A DNA stretch of 64,000 nucleotides from Bacteroides faecichinchillae JCM 17102 (GCF_000614145.1 NZ_BAKK01000002.1:1-64000); one strand, 5' to 3'. Numbered from the stretch's first letter, positions 1 through 10,301 are shown. Notes: generated from the sequence alone by a model not told the origin. Translations and numbers: made by a program.

Positions 1-113
1 CTTTTTAAAAGTGATTCCTATTAATGATGCAAAGTTCTCCCTTTTCGGAGAAACAATCAATGACCATTTCACCGAATGAATTGGCAATTATTCCCAGGTG
101 AATCAAAAGTAAC

Positions 114-156
114 AAAAAAATCGCCGGAGTCGATATAACATCAATTTCTCCAGCGA
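114..156 (-). terminator. Intrinsic terminator of aspA
   Basis: Nine-base arms (TCGCCGGAG and CTCCAGCGA, one mismatch) are followed on the minus strand by a run of seven T. It lies just downstream of the aspA stop codon, so it probably ends that transcript. Confidence 0.6.
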
Positions 157-190
157 ATCTTTTCCGATTGATTATGTGGCCACTTACTAT

Positions 191-1627
191 TTATTCATAG
201 TTCAGATGAATATCCAACTTCACCGGTTTAATCATATTTTCCGGTTTGAGAATGGTATCCAGATCTTTCTTAGAAAGTATATTGTGTTCCAAGACAAGTT
301 CGTAGACCCCTTTCCCTGTCTCCAAGGCTTCTTTTGCTATCTTCGTCGAATTCTTATATCCAATGATTGGGTTCAATGCCGTTACTACGCCGATACTATT
401 GTGTACATCACGCTTACAAGTTTCCTCATTTGCAGTGATACCATCAATGCATAATGTCCGCAACGTATCGAAACCATTCATCAACAAGTCCGCAGATTCG
501 AAACAGCATTGTGCCATTACCGGCTCCATAGCATTGAGTTCCATTTGTGCGGCTTCACCGCTCATAGTCACACAAAGATCATTTCCAATGACTTTATAAG
601 AAATCTGATTCATTACTTCAGGAATTACCGGGTTCACTTTTCCAGGCATAATAGAAGATCCCGGTTGCATGGCAGGCAGATTAATTTCTCCCAATCCGCA
701 ACGGGGACCGGATGCCAGTAAACGAAGATCATTACATATCTTATTCATCTTCACAGCTACCCGCCTCATCGCAGAAGAATAACCGACCATACAAGAAGTA
801 TCCGAAGTAGCACCAATTAAATCAGTAGCTAGTTTAATATCCAGACCGGTAATTTTACGCAAAGCATCAATACACTTTTCAGCATATTCCGGTTCGGCAG
901 TAATTCCGGTTCCGATCGCTGTGGCACCCATATTGACCGTCAAAAAGTCCTGTGCAGCAAAATCCAAATTCTTCACTTCATCTTCCAGAATACTTGCAAA
1001 ACCATTAAATGTTTGTCCAAGAGTCATTGGAACAGCATCTTCTAACTGAGTGCGTCCCATTTTTATAATATGGGCAAATGCTTTTCCTTTTTTTCGGAAA
1101 GACTCAATCAAGATACCAAAATGTTTCAGTAACTTAAGATGAGTATAATACAATCCAATGTGAATAGCGGTAGGATAAGCATCATTAGTCGATTGTGAAC
1201 GGTTCACATGGTCGTTGGGGGAACAATACTGATATTCACCACGTTGATGTCCCATCAATTCCAAAGCACGATTGGCTATCACTTCATTAGCATTCATGTT
1301 CGTTGTTGTTCCCGCTCCGCCTTGAATCATATCAACGGGAAATTGTTCGTGATGTTTTCCTTCCAATATTTCTTTGCAAGCTTTCAAAATAGCATCCGTT
1401 TGTTCTTCCGTCAATAAATCTAATTCACGATTAGCGATGGCAGCTCCCATCTTGGTGATTGCCAAAGCCTGAATGAATAAAGGGTATTCACTCAAATGAA
1501 ATTTGCTAATTCGGAAATTCTCAATTCCTCGAAGTGTTTGTACTCCATACAATGCATTTTCCGGCACTTCACGACTACCTATCAAGTCGCTTTCCATACG
1601 AGTTTTCTTAGATAATTTTTGTTCCAT
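191..1627 (-). CDS. aspA: Aspartate ammonia-lyase
   Basis: Converts L-aspartate to fumarate and ammonia in the cytoplasm. The 478-residue length fits the family. The fumarase/aspartase signature GSSIMPGKVNP is at about residues 322-332, and the upstream motif GRTQLEDAVP is intact. It is divergent from dcuB-ansB-porin, and together these form an asparagine/aspartate-to-fumarate route feeding fumarate respiration. Fumarate hydratase class II is the alternative, but the N-terminus (MESDLIGSREVP) and the neighbours favour aspartase. Confidence 0.95.
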   Translation of the reverse strand: MEQKLSKKTRMESDLIGSREVPENALYGVQTLRGIENFRISKFHLSEYPLFIQALAITKMGAAIANRELDLLTEEQTDAILKACKEILEGKHHEQFPVDMIQGGAGTTTNMNANEVIANRALELMGHQRGEYQYCSPNDHVNRSQSTNDAYPTAIHIGLYYTHLKLLKHFGILIESFRKKGKAFAHIIKMGRTQLEDAVPMTLGQTFNGFASILEDEVKNLDFAAQDFLTVNMGATAIGTGITAEPEYAEKCIDALRKITGLDIKLATDLIGATSDTSCMVGYSSAMRRVAVKMNKICNDLRLLASGPRCGLGEINLPAMQPGSSIMPGKVNPVIPEVMNQISYKVIGNDLCVTMSGEAAQMELNAMEPVMAQCCFESADLLMNGFDTLRTLCIDGITANEETCKRDVHNSIGVVTALNPIIGYKNSTKIAKEALETGKGVYELVLEHNILSKKDLDTILKPENMIKPVKLDIHLNYE

Positions 1628-1773
1628 ATCGGTTGTTTTATAGCTATAACTTTTTCGTTAGTTGATATAATAACCAATCAAAGATGTTATTGTTTTAATA
1701 AATATGCAAAAACTATTCAATAACTTTTTTTGTTGTTAATTCCAAACGGATAGAAAATTAAAAAGGAATTAGT

Positions 1774-1781
1774 TATATTTG
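1774..1781 (+). promoter_or_regulatory. -7 element upstream of dcuB
   Basis: TATATTTG matches the Bacteroides -7 consensus TAnnTTTG and lies 23 bases before the dcuB ATG. No convincing -33 TTTG is seen at the usual spacing. Confidence 0.5.
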
Positions 1782-1804
1782 CTTTAAACTTAAAATAACA
1801 GTTT

Positions 1805-3115
1805 ATGATATTACAATTAGCTTTTGTTCTGACAGCTATTATTATCGGTGCACGCCTGGGAGGTATAGGACTTGGTGTGATGGGAGGTGTAGGTCTGGGA
1901 ATTCTAACATTCGTTTTCGGTTTGCAGCCAACTGCCCCGCCCATTGATGTCATGTTAATGATTGCAGCTGTCATTTCAGCTGCTTCTTGTATGCAAGCTG
2001 CGGGAGGACTCGACTACATGGTAAAACTCGCAGAACATTTGCTTCGAAAAAATCCGTCACATGTCACATTGCTTAGTCCGCTGGTAACTTATCTATTCAC
2101 CTTTGTCGCCGGAACCGGGCACGTTGCTTACTCTGTTTTACCAGTGATTGCCGAAGTTGCTACAGAAACAAAGATACGACCGGAACGTCCGCTTGGCATT
2201 GCTGTAATTGCTTCGCAACAAGCTATTACAGCAAGTCCCATTTCTGCTGCAACAGTTGCTTTGCTTGGTTTATTGGCGGGATTTGATATCACTTTATTTG
2301 ATATCCTTAAAATTACAATTCCTGCCACTATTGTCGGGGTATTGGTCGGTGCGCTGTTTTCCATGAGAGTGGGTAAAGAATTAGTAGACGATCCTGAATA
2401 TCTGAAACGCTTAAAAGATGGATTGTTTAATGATAAAAAGATTGAAATAAAGGATGTCAAGAACAAACGTTCTGCCATGTTGTCCGTTCTCATCTTTATA
2501 CTTGCAACTGTTTTCATAGTTTTTTTCGGTTCATTTGAGGGGATGCGTCCCAGTTTCCTCATTGATGGAGAAACCGTAACTCTAGGAATGTCTGCTATCA
2601 TTGAGATTGTGATGTTGTCCGCTGCTGCGATTATTCTTATAGTGACCAAGACAGACGGGATCAAAGCAACACAAGGTTCCGTATTTCCTGCTGGAATGCA
2701 AGCTGTTATTGCTATTTTCGGTATTGCCTGGATGGGTGACACTTTCCTGCAAGGTAATATGGCACAACTTACTTTATCCATTGAAGGTATTGTACGTCAA
2801 ATGCCTTGGTTATTCGGTATTGCATTATTTGTCATGTCAATCCTATTATATAGCCAAGCTGCTACAGTCCGCGCATTGATGCCACTAGGCATTGCACTCG
2901 GAATTTCTCCTTATATGCTGATAGCACTATTCCCCGCCGTAAATGGTTATTTCTTTATACCTAACTATCCGACTGTAGTAGCTGCCATCAATTTTGACCG
3001 GACAGGGACAACAAAAATCGGTAAGTATGTGTTGAATCATTCCTTTATGATGCCCGGACTGGTATCTACCATCGTAGCAATTGGTTTGGGACTACTTTTT
3101 ATACAAGTATTTTAA
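1805..3115 (+). CDS. dcuB: Anaerobic C4-dicarboxylate transporter (DcuA/DcuB family)
   Basis: Inner-membrane antiporter expected to exchange aspartate, fumarate or malate for succinate under anaerobic conditions. The 436-residue protein is almost entirely hydrophobic helices with glycine-rich segments, as in the DcuA/DcuB family, and has one hydrophilic charged loop at about residues 195-225. It begins a plus-strand group with ansB (33-base gap) and the porin. Assignment to DcuB rather than DcuA cannot be settled from sequence alone. Confidence 0.9.
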   Translation: MILQLAFVLTAIIIGARLGGIGLGVMGGVGLGILTFVFGLQPTAPPIDVMLMIAAVISAASCMQAAGGLDYMVKLAEHLLRKNPSHVTLLSPLVTYLFTFVAGTGHVAYSVLPVIAEVATETKIRPERPLGIAVIASQQAITASPISAATVALLGLLAGFDITLFDILKITIPATIVGVLVGALFSMRVGKELVDDPEYLKRLKDGLFNDKKIEIKDVKNKRSAMLSVLIFILATVFIVFFGSFEGMRPSFLIDGETVTLGMSAIIEIVMLSAAAIILIVTKTDGIKATQGSVFPAGMQAVIAIFGIAWMGDTFLQGNMAQLTLSIEGIVRQMPWLFGIALFVMSILLYSQAATVRALMPLGIALGISPYMLIALFPAVNGYFFIPNYPTVVAAINFDRTGTTKIGKYVLNHSFMMPGLVSTIVAIGLGLLFIQVF

Positions 3116-3148
3116 TAATATAATTAACCTAAACATCATTATTAAGTT

Positions 3149-4207
3149 ATGAAACAATTCCAGAAACTAGGTCTGATAGTAGTCACACTACTATTTTCCG
3201 TAACAATGGCATTTGCCCAAAAACCGAATATCCATATTCTTGCCACCGGAGGAACAATTGCTGGAACAGGAAGTTCGGCAACAGGAACCAATTACACTGC
3301 CGGGCAAGTAGCTATCAGTACATTGCTCGAGGCAGTACCCGAGGTTAAGAACATTGCTAATGTAACTGGCGAGCAAATCGTAAAAATCGGTTCACAGGAT
3401 ATGAATGATGAAGTATGGCTAACTTTGGCTAAAAAGATCAATGAGCTATTGAAAAGAGCGGATATCGACGGTATCGTTATCACTCACGGAACAGATACAA
3501 TGGAAGAAACCGCTTACTTTCTGAACCTGACAGTCAAAAGTGACAAACCGGTAGTAATAGTAGGTGCCATGCGTCCTTCAACAGCACTTAGTGCCGATGG
3601 TCCGCTAAACCTTTATAATGCTGTAGTTACTGCGGCTGCTAAAGAATCCAATGGAAAAGGTGTATTGGTTGCTATGAATGGTCTTATCCTGGGAGCAGAA
3701 AGTGTAGTAAAGATGAATACAGTAGATGTACAAACCTTCCAAGCTCCTAATTCCGGTGCACTAGGTTATGTCCTGAACGGAAAAGTTACTTATAACCAAA
3801 TTACCCTCAAAAAACATACTACCCACTCTGTATTTGATGTAACTCACCTGACTTCACTACCTAAAGTTGGCATTGTATACAGTTATTCCAATATTGAAGC
3901 AGATATGGTAGCCCCTCTACTCAATAATGGATACAAAGGAATTATCCATGCAGGAGTAGGAAACGGTAATATCCATAAAAACATTTTCCCACTACTGATA
4001 GATGCACGTAAAAAAGGTATCCTAGTAGTCCGTTCTTCTCGTGTACCAACGGGTCCTACTACTCTCGATGCTGAAGTAGATGATGCCCAATATCAGTTTG
4101 TGGCTTCCCTGGAATTGAACCCACAAAAATCACGCGTTTTGCTAATGCTTGCACTAACCAAAACCATGGATTGGAAACAAATTCAGGAATATTTTAACGA
4201 ATACTAA
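3149..4207 (+). CDS. ansB: Type II L-asparaginase, exported
   Basis: Hydrolyses asparagine to aspartate and ammonia, probably in the periplasm. Residues 1-24 are a Sec signal peptide ending in AFAQ. Both active-site motifs are present: ATGGTIAG, with nucleophile Thr36, and HGTDTMEETA, with Thr115 and Asp116. Length (352) fits. The aspartate made here would be taken up by the neighbouring DcuB and deaminated by AspA. The porin gene follows after 15 bases, suggesting co-transcription. Confidence 0.95.
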   Translation: MKQFQKLGLIVVTLLFSVTMAFAQKPNIHILATGGTIAGTGSSATGTNYTAGQVAISTLLEAVPEVKNIANVTGEQIVKIGSQDMNDEVWLTLAKKINELLKRADIDGIVITHGTDTMEETAYFLNLTVKSDKPVVIVGAMRPSTALSADGPLNLYNAVVTAAAKESNGKGVLVAMNGLILGAESVVKMNTVDVQTFQAPNSGALGYVLNGKVTYNQITLKKHTTHSVFDVTHLTSLPKVGIVYSYSNIEADMVAPLLNNGYKGIIHAGVGNGNIHKNIFPLLIDARKKGILVVRSSRVPTGPTTLDAEVDDAQYQFVASLELNPQKSRVLLMLALTKTMDWKQIQEYFNEY

Positions 4208-4222
4208 AAACCGAGCCAACTT

Positions 4223-5440
4223 ATGAAAAGACTAGTGCTTATGCTACTCCTTGCGGGTAGCATACAGGGAGTATACGCCCAAAATACTGAAAAAAAGGAA
4301 AAGTTCTCACCCAACACTCCGTTGTTTGAGGAACTGACAGATGTGAAAAAGAAAACAGATAAATTCAATCTTTTCCTTAATATGCAGGGTAGTTTTGATG
4401 CACATTTCAGAAATGGGTTTCAAGAAGGGGATTTCAACATGCATCAGCTTCGTATAGAAGCAAAAGGAAACATCAATAACTGGCTTTCTTACCGCTATCG
4501 CCAACGGCTTAACCGTTCGAACGATGCTAACGGCATGATAGACAATCTACCGACTTCTATTGACTGGGCTGGGATTAATATCAAATTAAACGATCAGTTC
4601 AGCCTTTTTGCAGGAAAGCAATGTACGGCATACGGAGGTTTCGAATTTGATTTAAATCCCATAGATGTCTATGAATACTGCGACATGATTGAGAATATGA
4701 GCAACTTTATGACTGGATTGAATGTCGGATATAATATTACTTCAGATCAGCAATTAAACCTCCAAATATTAAACAGCCGTAATAACAGTTTTGAGAAGAC
4801 TTATGGTATCACAGAAGATTCTGAAGGTAAGCTTCCCGATTTAAAATCGGGGAAAATGCCGTTAGTTTATACATTAAACTGGAATGGTAATTTCAACAAC
4901 GTATTCAAAACCCGTTGGTCAGCTTCTCTTTTGAATGAAGCTAGTAGCAAGAACCTCTATTATTATGCCATAGGTAATGAATTGAATCTTGGGAAATGGA
5001 ATGCGTTTGTCGATTTCATGTATTCACAAGAAGCAATTGACCGCACCGGAATAATCACAAATATTATCGGTCGTCCAAACGGTCATAATACATTTAATAC
5101 TGATTATCTCTCTGTAGTAGCCAAATGCAATTACCGTTTTCTCCCTAAATGGAATGCTTTTGTAAAAGGGATGTATGAAACTGCTTCCGTCAGAAAAGCC
5201 GGTGAAAATATAGAAAAAGGAAATTATCGCACCTCTTGGGGGTATCTCGCAGGGATTGAGTTTTATCCAATGGAAACTAATCTCCATTTTTTCGTAACTT
5301 ACGTAGGACGTTCATACAATTTCACCTCACGTGCCAGAGTACTGGGACAAGAGAACTACAGTACGAATCGGATATCCGTAGGCTTCATTTGGCAGATGCT
5401 ATATTCTAAGTCAGTCTTCTCATATAAAAATACCCGATAA
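4223..5440 (+). CDS. Outer-membrane porin, Porin_O_P-like
   Basis: A 405-residue protein with a signal peptide (residues 1-20, ending VYAQ) and alternating aromatic/polar strands throughout, typical of a beta-barrel of the phosphate-selective porin O/P family. Its place right after ansB suggests it admits asparagine or dicarboxylates, but substrate is an inference. The last strand (about FIWQM) is followed by a short polar tail. A bidirectional terminator overlaps its 3' end. Confidence 0.8.
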   Translation: MKRLVLMLLLAGSIQGVYAQNTEKKEKFSPNTPLFEELTDVKKKTDKFNLFLNMQGSFDAHFRNGFQEGDFNMHQLRIEAKGNINNWLSYRYRQRLNRSNDANGMIDNLPTSIDWAGINIKLNDQFSLFAGKQCTAYGGFEFDLNPIDVYEYCDMIENMSNFMTGLNVGYNITSDQQLNLQILNSRNNSFEKTYGITEDSEGKLPDLKSGKMPLVYTLNWNGNFNNVFKTRWSASLLNEASSKNLYYYAIGNELNLGKWNAFVDFMYSQEAIDRTGIITNIIGRPNGHNTFNTDYLSVVAKCNYRFLPKWNAFVKGMYETASVRKAGENIEKGNYRTSWGYLAGIEFYPMETNLHFFVTYVGRSYNFTSRARVLGQENYSTNRISVGFIWQMLYSKSVFSYKNTR

Positions 5441-5465
5441 CCTTTGATCATTATCGGGTATTTAT
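5428..5465. terminator. Bidirectional terminator after the porin gene
   Basis: Perfect inverted repeat TACCCGATAA / TTATCGGGTA with a 10-base loop, an A-run on the left and T-rich sequence on the right. Before the island inserted, it would also have served the convergent DUF2795 gene. Confidence 0.85.
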
Positions 5466-5487
5466 ATATCCAGTGCTAATTTTAGAC

Positions 5488-5513
5488 TAATATTCCTCTT
5501 CGTTAAAGAAGAA
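5488..5513 (-). repeat. Left attachment site: displaced 3' end of the DUF2795 gene
   Basis: Read on the minus strand this encodes FFFNEEEY followed by TAG, the same C-terminus as the intact gene at 54630-54851. It is an orphan gene end with no coding sequence upstream, as left by site-specific integration. Confidence 0.85.
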
Positions 5514-5550
5514 TTTGAAGTATGAATATCAGCTAATTACATAAGAAGAT

Positions 5551-5597
5551 GTAGTTTTTGGAAAACCTATTTGGCACTGAAACGCTGCAAAACGCCA
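5551..5597 (+). repeat. Left subterminal repeat of the outer element
   Basis: About 36 of 47 bases match the sequence at 54510-54556 in the same orientation. Both copies lie 40-80 bp inside the att core, so they could be integrase arm-binding sites. Function is inferred. Confidence 0.5.
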
Positions 5598-5760
5598 TTT
5601 CATGCCCGAATACGTAAAATAGACCACAATATCGACAATCAGCCATAAACATACGATTTATATTATTTTAATCAAACAATCTCCCCCTCTAGCATTCCAT
5701 AACAAAACATCAAGGGAGACGCTACAAAGATAAGCGTGAATAAACTTTTGAGCAAACATA

Positions 5761-5818
5761 TTACGCACTTTATTTACGCAGTCGCAATTACGCACTTTTT
5801 GCGCATTCATTTTACGCA
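5761..5818 (+). repeat. Four direct TTACGCA repeats (iteron-like)
   Basis: TTACGCA occurs at 5761, 5774, 5788 and 5812, spaced 13, 14 and 24 bases, just past the 3' end of the RepA-like gene. The rest of the 5514-5821 gap is AT-rich and holds no gene that I can support. Iterons near a replication ATPase suggest an origin or a control site; this is not proven. Confidence 0.5.
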
Positions 5819-5821
5819 CCC

Positions 5822-6837
5822 TTATGCCACTTCTTCATACTCTACATATTCGGCTTCCGATTCTTCTTGTATTATCGGGGATGATTCTGTGGAAACATTG
5901 GCAACCTCTTTCAATTCTTTAAGCCAATTTCTAACCGTACCTTCTGCCACACCCAACTCTTTGGCAATCGCCTATTGCTCAAACCTTCTTCATGGAGTAT
6001 CTTTACTTTTGCCTTTAGTATATTTTTATCCTCAGACTTGGACGGTTTCAATAACTTTTCTTCTGCCGAACAACCCTCTTCCACAAATTGCGGAAAATTA
6101 TCTTCCTTGACTATTCTATATAAGATTACATTATCTCGTCCATGTTGATTTTCGCCTTGTCTCACTTTTATCTGTTTCAAGTAAATCGTCTTTTCATCCA
6201 TTTGAGAACGTCCCATCGCAAAACTACTATCGCAGAAGTTCATCAACCTTTTACTCCCTGCCAAATCATCAGCCACAATTTCCTTCTTTGAGTTTCGCTT
6301 CTTGGTATGGGCAATTACAAGTAAACTCAGTCCGTATGTATGCTTCATCGCTGATAGCCGTTTCATAATTCGAGTGGCTTCCATACCTTGGTCAAGTTTT
6401 CCACACAAATAGGTAATGTTATCCACAATATATGTTTTTACTCCCATTTTCACCCCTTCTTCTATCTTTTGAAATAAATACGCCTCTACTTCATTATCCG
6501 TACAGACTTGTTCAATTCTTAAACTTGGGCGATAAAGATTGTCAGAGAATTTATAAGGTACTCCCGTTTTATCATTCGTATAACGTGAACGAAATTGGCT
6601 CAAAGACAATTCATAATCTAAATACATTACTTTACGTTCTTGTGCTATATCCTCAGCCATTTGCATGGCATATAAACTCTTACCAACATTGGATTCTGCA
6701 AAGAATATACATAGTTCATTTTCGTACCAAAATGTCTTATATAATGCCTTTGTTGGTGGAAGTTTCAAGGCTTTTTCCATAGCTTCATTTGCAGTTAAAT
6801 ATGTCTGAACTCTTGTTTCAATATTATTTTTTTCCAT
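5822..6837 (-). CDS. RepA-like AAA ATPase/helicase with C-terminal HTH (frameshifted)
   Basis: AAA_25/RepA-type hexameric ATPase of mobile elements, expected to help element replication. Walker A is AESNVGKS (residues 47-54), and Walker B is about TYIVDN (135-140). The open frame ends early, at 5911. Restoring one missing G at about 5971 gives a helix-turn-helix (AIAKELGVAEGTVRNWL) and an acidic tail ending at 5822. The first ATG at 6837 is used. A structured leader lies upstream. The indel may be a sequencing error. Confidence 0.75.
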
Positions 6838-6974
6838 TTTCTTCTTTTTTAAATATTAGAAGGCATAGTTTCTACTTCCAAAATCATTTATTGACATTGG
6901 CTGTTACTATATAATTGTTTGCTGCCTTTATCTACAAACAATATATTATCAAGTATTTAAATCTTTTTTATTTA

Positions 6975-7089
6975 ATGGAACTACCTTTTGAGCAGTAGGC
7001 ATCCTAAACGTTCCATAATCACCCTTAGGAAAGGTAACTCATCAATCAGAAAGAGTGCTCATTCCTTTCTGATTAATGATGCAAATGTA
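6975..7089 (-). promoter_or_regulatory. Promoter and structured leader of the RepA-like gene
   Basis: On the minus strand, TACATTTG (7082-7089) fits the -7 consensus. Two inverted repeats follow at once: a perfect 10-bp pair at 7044-7053/7065-7074 and ATGGAAC/GTTCCAT at 6975-6981/7010-7016. The leader is about 240 nt before the ATG at 6837. The gap 6838-7190 otherwise holds no supported gene. A folded leader before a replication gene suggests RNA-level copy control, which is inference. Confidence 0.45.
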
Positions 7090-7190
7090 AAAAGAAGAAA
7101 TGGAATTTGGCAACTAAAATCCAACACTTGTTATCCAATCCAAAATCCAAACCAAAAATCCAATAAGCAATTCTATTTTTTTATATAAGT

Positions 7191-7988
7191 TTACTCCAAT
7201 TCTTTTGGTACTTCAAAACCGTACTTTTTTAATGCTTGTACTATGTATGAAATATTTTCATTTTTTTCTCTAAATAATTCAGGCTTATGAATGTATTTAT
7301 AAGCAGAATTATTCGCTTTATTGGTTATGTCATAGTCTTTATTTGTTACATAATTTGCAATCTTTATAATTGTTTCTAAGTCAAGTTTACTACGTAACAT
7401 ATAATACAACACAGCGGTTCTATTCTTATTAGAAGTGCCATTTACTTGTTTACTGTTAGATGATAACATTGCTTCTGCATCTACTTGTTCGTTGGGAGTT
7501 TCTTTTTTTTGATATAGATATTCCACATATTCATCGTAAGCCGTTTCTTCATATTTCTCAGAAATATATTCTAATTTATTGGGATTTTCCAAAAAATCTT
7601 CTAATGTGTCTTTAACAAATAAGAAACGCCAAGTTGTAATTTTCAAAGAGTATTCTTTACATTCATAAATAAAAGCCAAATACCCGTTCTCCTCTAATTG
7701 TTCAAATTGGATTAATAAGTCATTTATAATCCGTAATAGATATTTCATGCAAGGAAACTGATATAATTCTTGTTCCCCATAAGTAGCATATCCAATAAGA
7801 TAACTATATAATTGCGGAGTCGTCTCAAAGTACAATATATTCCTTAAAAATTGTCTGCAACGCCACCAATCGTAATATTTAACAAGAATTTCATCTAAAT
7901 TAATTTTTTGAGCATTCGAGATACTTCTGTCATAATTCTCTTTGATATTGTCTGTTATCTTAACAATATCCCTTGCATCTATATCCAT
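7191..7988 (-). CDS. Hypothetical element-borne protein
   Basis: Acidic, helical, cytoplasmic-looking protein with no signal peptide and no motif I recognise. An internal polar stretch (about residues 190-205) separates an N-terminal helical region from a C-terminal part of about 80 residues. I place the start at MDIDARD (7988) rather than the upstream ATG at 8042, because GAGGAAACA precedes it, one of few Shine-Dalgarno-like sites here. It is the most distal minus-strand gene of the cargo group. Confidence 0.6.
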   Translation of the reverse strand: MDIDARDIVKITDNIKENYDRSISNAQKINLDEILVKYYDWWRCRQFLRNILYFETTPQLYSYLIGYATYGEQELYQFPCMKYLLRIINDLLIQFEQLEENGYLAFIYECKEYSLKITTWRFLFVKDTLEDFLENPNKLEYISEKYEETAYDEYVEYLYQKKETPNEQVDAEAMLSSNSKQVNGTSNKNRTAVLYYMLRSKLDLETIIKIANYVTNKDYDITNKANNSAYKYIHKPELFREKNENISYIVQALKKYGFEVPKELE

Positions 7989-8147
7989 TGTTTCCTCGTT
8001 TTTATAATTTGCCACTAAAATACAAAAAAAGAGTAATCCCAATAGACTACTCTTTTAAAAATGATGAATAAAATGAAGTATCGCTATACCTCTTAATATT
8101 TAAAGAATCAGTATATATAACTTTGAATAAGTCAATTTTACCCATTG

Positions 8148-8687
8148 TCATATATTAATAAATATCTCGTTCTTTTTCATATCACGTATGTACCGTTCAG
8201 AATAAGACATCGGTGAAGGATTGAGATAACAACCTTTATATAAGCAAGATAAACCATTCCCTTTTAGCCAATCTTCAAAGAAAGCATCAATCAAAGAAAT
8301 TATGGAAGTACATGAAGAATTTTCACAGATAGATACTTGCCTATATTTAACCGAAATTTCATCGGCAAACAATCTTAAAGCTGTAAAATCACATGGTTCT
8401 TTAGCCTTGTTTAAATTAGCGACAACAAAGGCAGACAAATAATATACGCTTCCATTGCCATTCACGCAACATCCGAATATTGGGCAATAGCGAAAATCAT
8501 TTTTTATAATATCCGCTTGAAGTTTTTTTATTAACTCCTTCTGCATACAATTACTTTCACGAATTCCTATCAGCACAAATCCATGTTGTAAATAGTTCCA
8601 TAGATTCTTAACTGTCATTTCGTCAAGTAAAACCAACGGTTGTTTATTATTAGTGGAAATCCCACATATTTTTTCTATAAAGTTCAT
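8148..8687 (-). CDS. Hypothetical protein, cysteine-rich
   Basis: A 179-residue protein with no signal peptide or clear domain; it has nine or so cysteines, some in close pairs (FGCC, SICENSSC). It starts one base after the small lipoprotein stop, so the two are probably translated from one mRNA. Function unknown. Confidence 0.55.
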   Translation of the reverse strand: MNFIEKICGISTNNKQPLVLLDEMTVKNLWNYLQHGFVLIGIRESNCMQKELIKKLQADIIKNDFRYCPIFGCCVNGNGSVYYLSAFVVANLNKAKEPCDFTALRLFADEISVKYRQVSICENSSCTSIISLIDAFFEDWLKGNGLSCLYKGCYLNPSPMSYSERYIRDMKKNEIFINI

Positions 8688-8688
8688 A

Positions 8689-8910
8689 CTAATTTATAGT
8701 TATATCTTTTGATAACCCCCAAATGCTATCCTTACTTATTATGCTATAAGTAACCAACTCCTGATTATCTTCCAAGCTAATGCGTTCTTTCACTGAATTT
8801 ATATCATTTTCAGGTATAATGTATTCAGGTATTTCAGGTGTATTTTCCTCTTCGCTACAAGCCGTAAAAAGCGTTGCAAACAATGTAGTCAGTAAAAGTA
8901 TCTTCTTCAT
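8689..8910 (-). CDS. Small lipoprotein
   Basis: A 73-residue protein with a lipoprotein signal peptide; the lipobox is LFTAC, with Cys18 as the lipidated residue. A run of acidic residues follows the cysteine, as in surface-exported Bacteroides lipoproteins. It lies 9 bases after the BspA-like gene and 1 base before the cysteine-rich protein. Part of the C-terminus (WGLSKDITI) resembles DNWGLSKNLTY in the BspA-like neighbour, so it may be a truncated relative. Confidence 0.65.
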   Translation of the reverse strand: MKKILLLTTLFATLFTACSEEENTPEIPEYIIPENDINSVKERISLEDNQELVTYSIISKDSIWGLSKDITIN

Positions 8911-8919
8911 AATAATATT

Positions 8920-10240
8920 CTATCTTTTAGTATTTACTTTATATGGTTTTAAATTAAACTCTTCCGCTTCCACTGAAATCTTATATTCCATCTTGGGATT
9001 CAGGTTCACAATGTTGTTTCCCGTATTCAGTTCTATATCACTGACCTTTCTTCCGTCTTGGAAGCATGAAACAACTCCCGTTTCTGTTGCATCATCCTTT
9101 ATATTGATGATTAACTTTCCTTTATCCAAACGAATGTCAATGGGATTGGGTGACACATAACCAAAGTATGTCAGGTTCTTGGATAACCCCCAATTATCAT
9201 CCATTTTATACTTATTGTATAGACCCTTATCAGTAAGATAGACTATACTATTTTTAAACTTATCACCAAATGAATTTTCTTTAATTATTGGTGGTTTAGG
9301 TGATGTTACAATGATGCTGTCAAGATTGGTGTTTATTGCTCTGTCCTTGATGATGTCAGAATTGAAAGCATTCTCGCCAATGGATTCAAGATTTTCAGGA
9401 AGATAAATTCTTGTTGATATGGTATTAGCAAACGCATTATCCTTAATCGTTTTAAGGTTCTTCAAGTTGGAGAGATAGATATAACCATCGAATAAGTCGT
9501 TCCAAAAACGTTTTGCATTTGGTTTATCAGGATTTCCACTATCATTATAAAACGATTCATTCCATTGTTCTTCTGAATCCAAGTAAAGGTCAATGATATT
9601 CGCAAGAGCATACTCACCTATTGAAGTTATATTCTTCGGTAAGATGATTGACTTATATTGCGGTTTTTTATTTAATTTCTTGTTGTTATAACTTTTATCA
9701 AAGGCATAAGGTGGTATCTCACCATCAGGATATTCATGATAGCCGTTTAAAGTACCATTTTCTCCTTTATAACCTCGAATTTCAGCATTACCATACATTC
9801 TAACATCATTCAAGTTTGGAAGGCTGTCACGCATGAATTTGAAGTCCTCTGCTGTCAGGTATGTATGATGCCAAGTACCATCTTCGGGATTCTGTTTATC
9901 TTGTATTATGATGTTATCTATTGTTTTCTTCCAAATTTCATAATCAGGTTCAAGCCCATATTCATTCCAAAATTCACTATTTGGGTCAGGATTCCAACAT
10001 TCTTTTATTCTTTGAATAATAGACCTATGTGGATAATATTCACCTGCAAAAATTAATGTATTTCCCCATCCAGGTCCATCACCAAGGTCAAATTCTTCAT
10101 CCCCTTTTGTATTCGTTGAGTCCTCTTGTGCTGACATTATCAATCTTGTACGTTTCAATCTTCATGGACGAAGTTTGTGCATTTGCCAATGGAAGTACAA
10201 GCATTCCAAAGAGCAATGTAAAAAGCAGTTTCTTAATCAT
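8920..10240 (-). CDS. BspA-like leucine-rich-repeat surface protein (frameshifted near N-terminus)
   Basis: Secreted protein with LRR_5/BspA-type repeats (segments such as ITSIGEYAL, LKTIKDNAF, LESIGENAF at about residues 170-300) and a C-terminal domain. The long open frame starts only at a TTG (10158) and lacks an export signal. An ATG at 10240 in another frame gives a clear Sec signal peptide (MIKKLLFTLLFGMLVLPLA). Removing one base in the A4G4 run at 10101-10108 would join the two. Such proteins usually mediate adhesion or surface binding. Confidence 0.7.
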
Positions 10241-10301
10241 ATAATATTAATTTAAAAGTTATATATTATTTATACTGTTTATATTATCTATTGTTGTGGG
10301 T

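Noticed and set aside
2128..2781. Long minus-strand ORF inside dcuB
   Set aside because: Antisense shadow of a hydrophobic gene; no domain, no promoter, composition follows the complementary strand.
5761..5818. CRISPR array
   Set aside because: The repeat unit is only 7 bases with irregular 6-17-base spacing, and there are no cas genes in the window.
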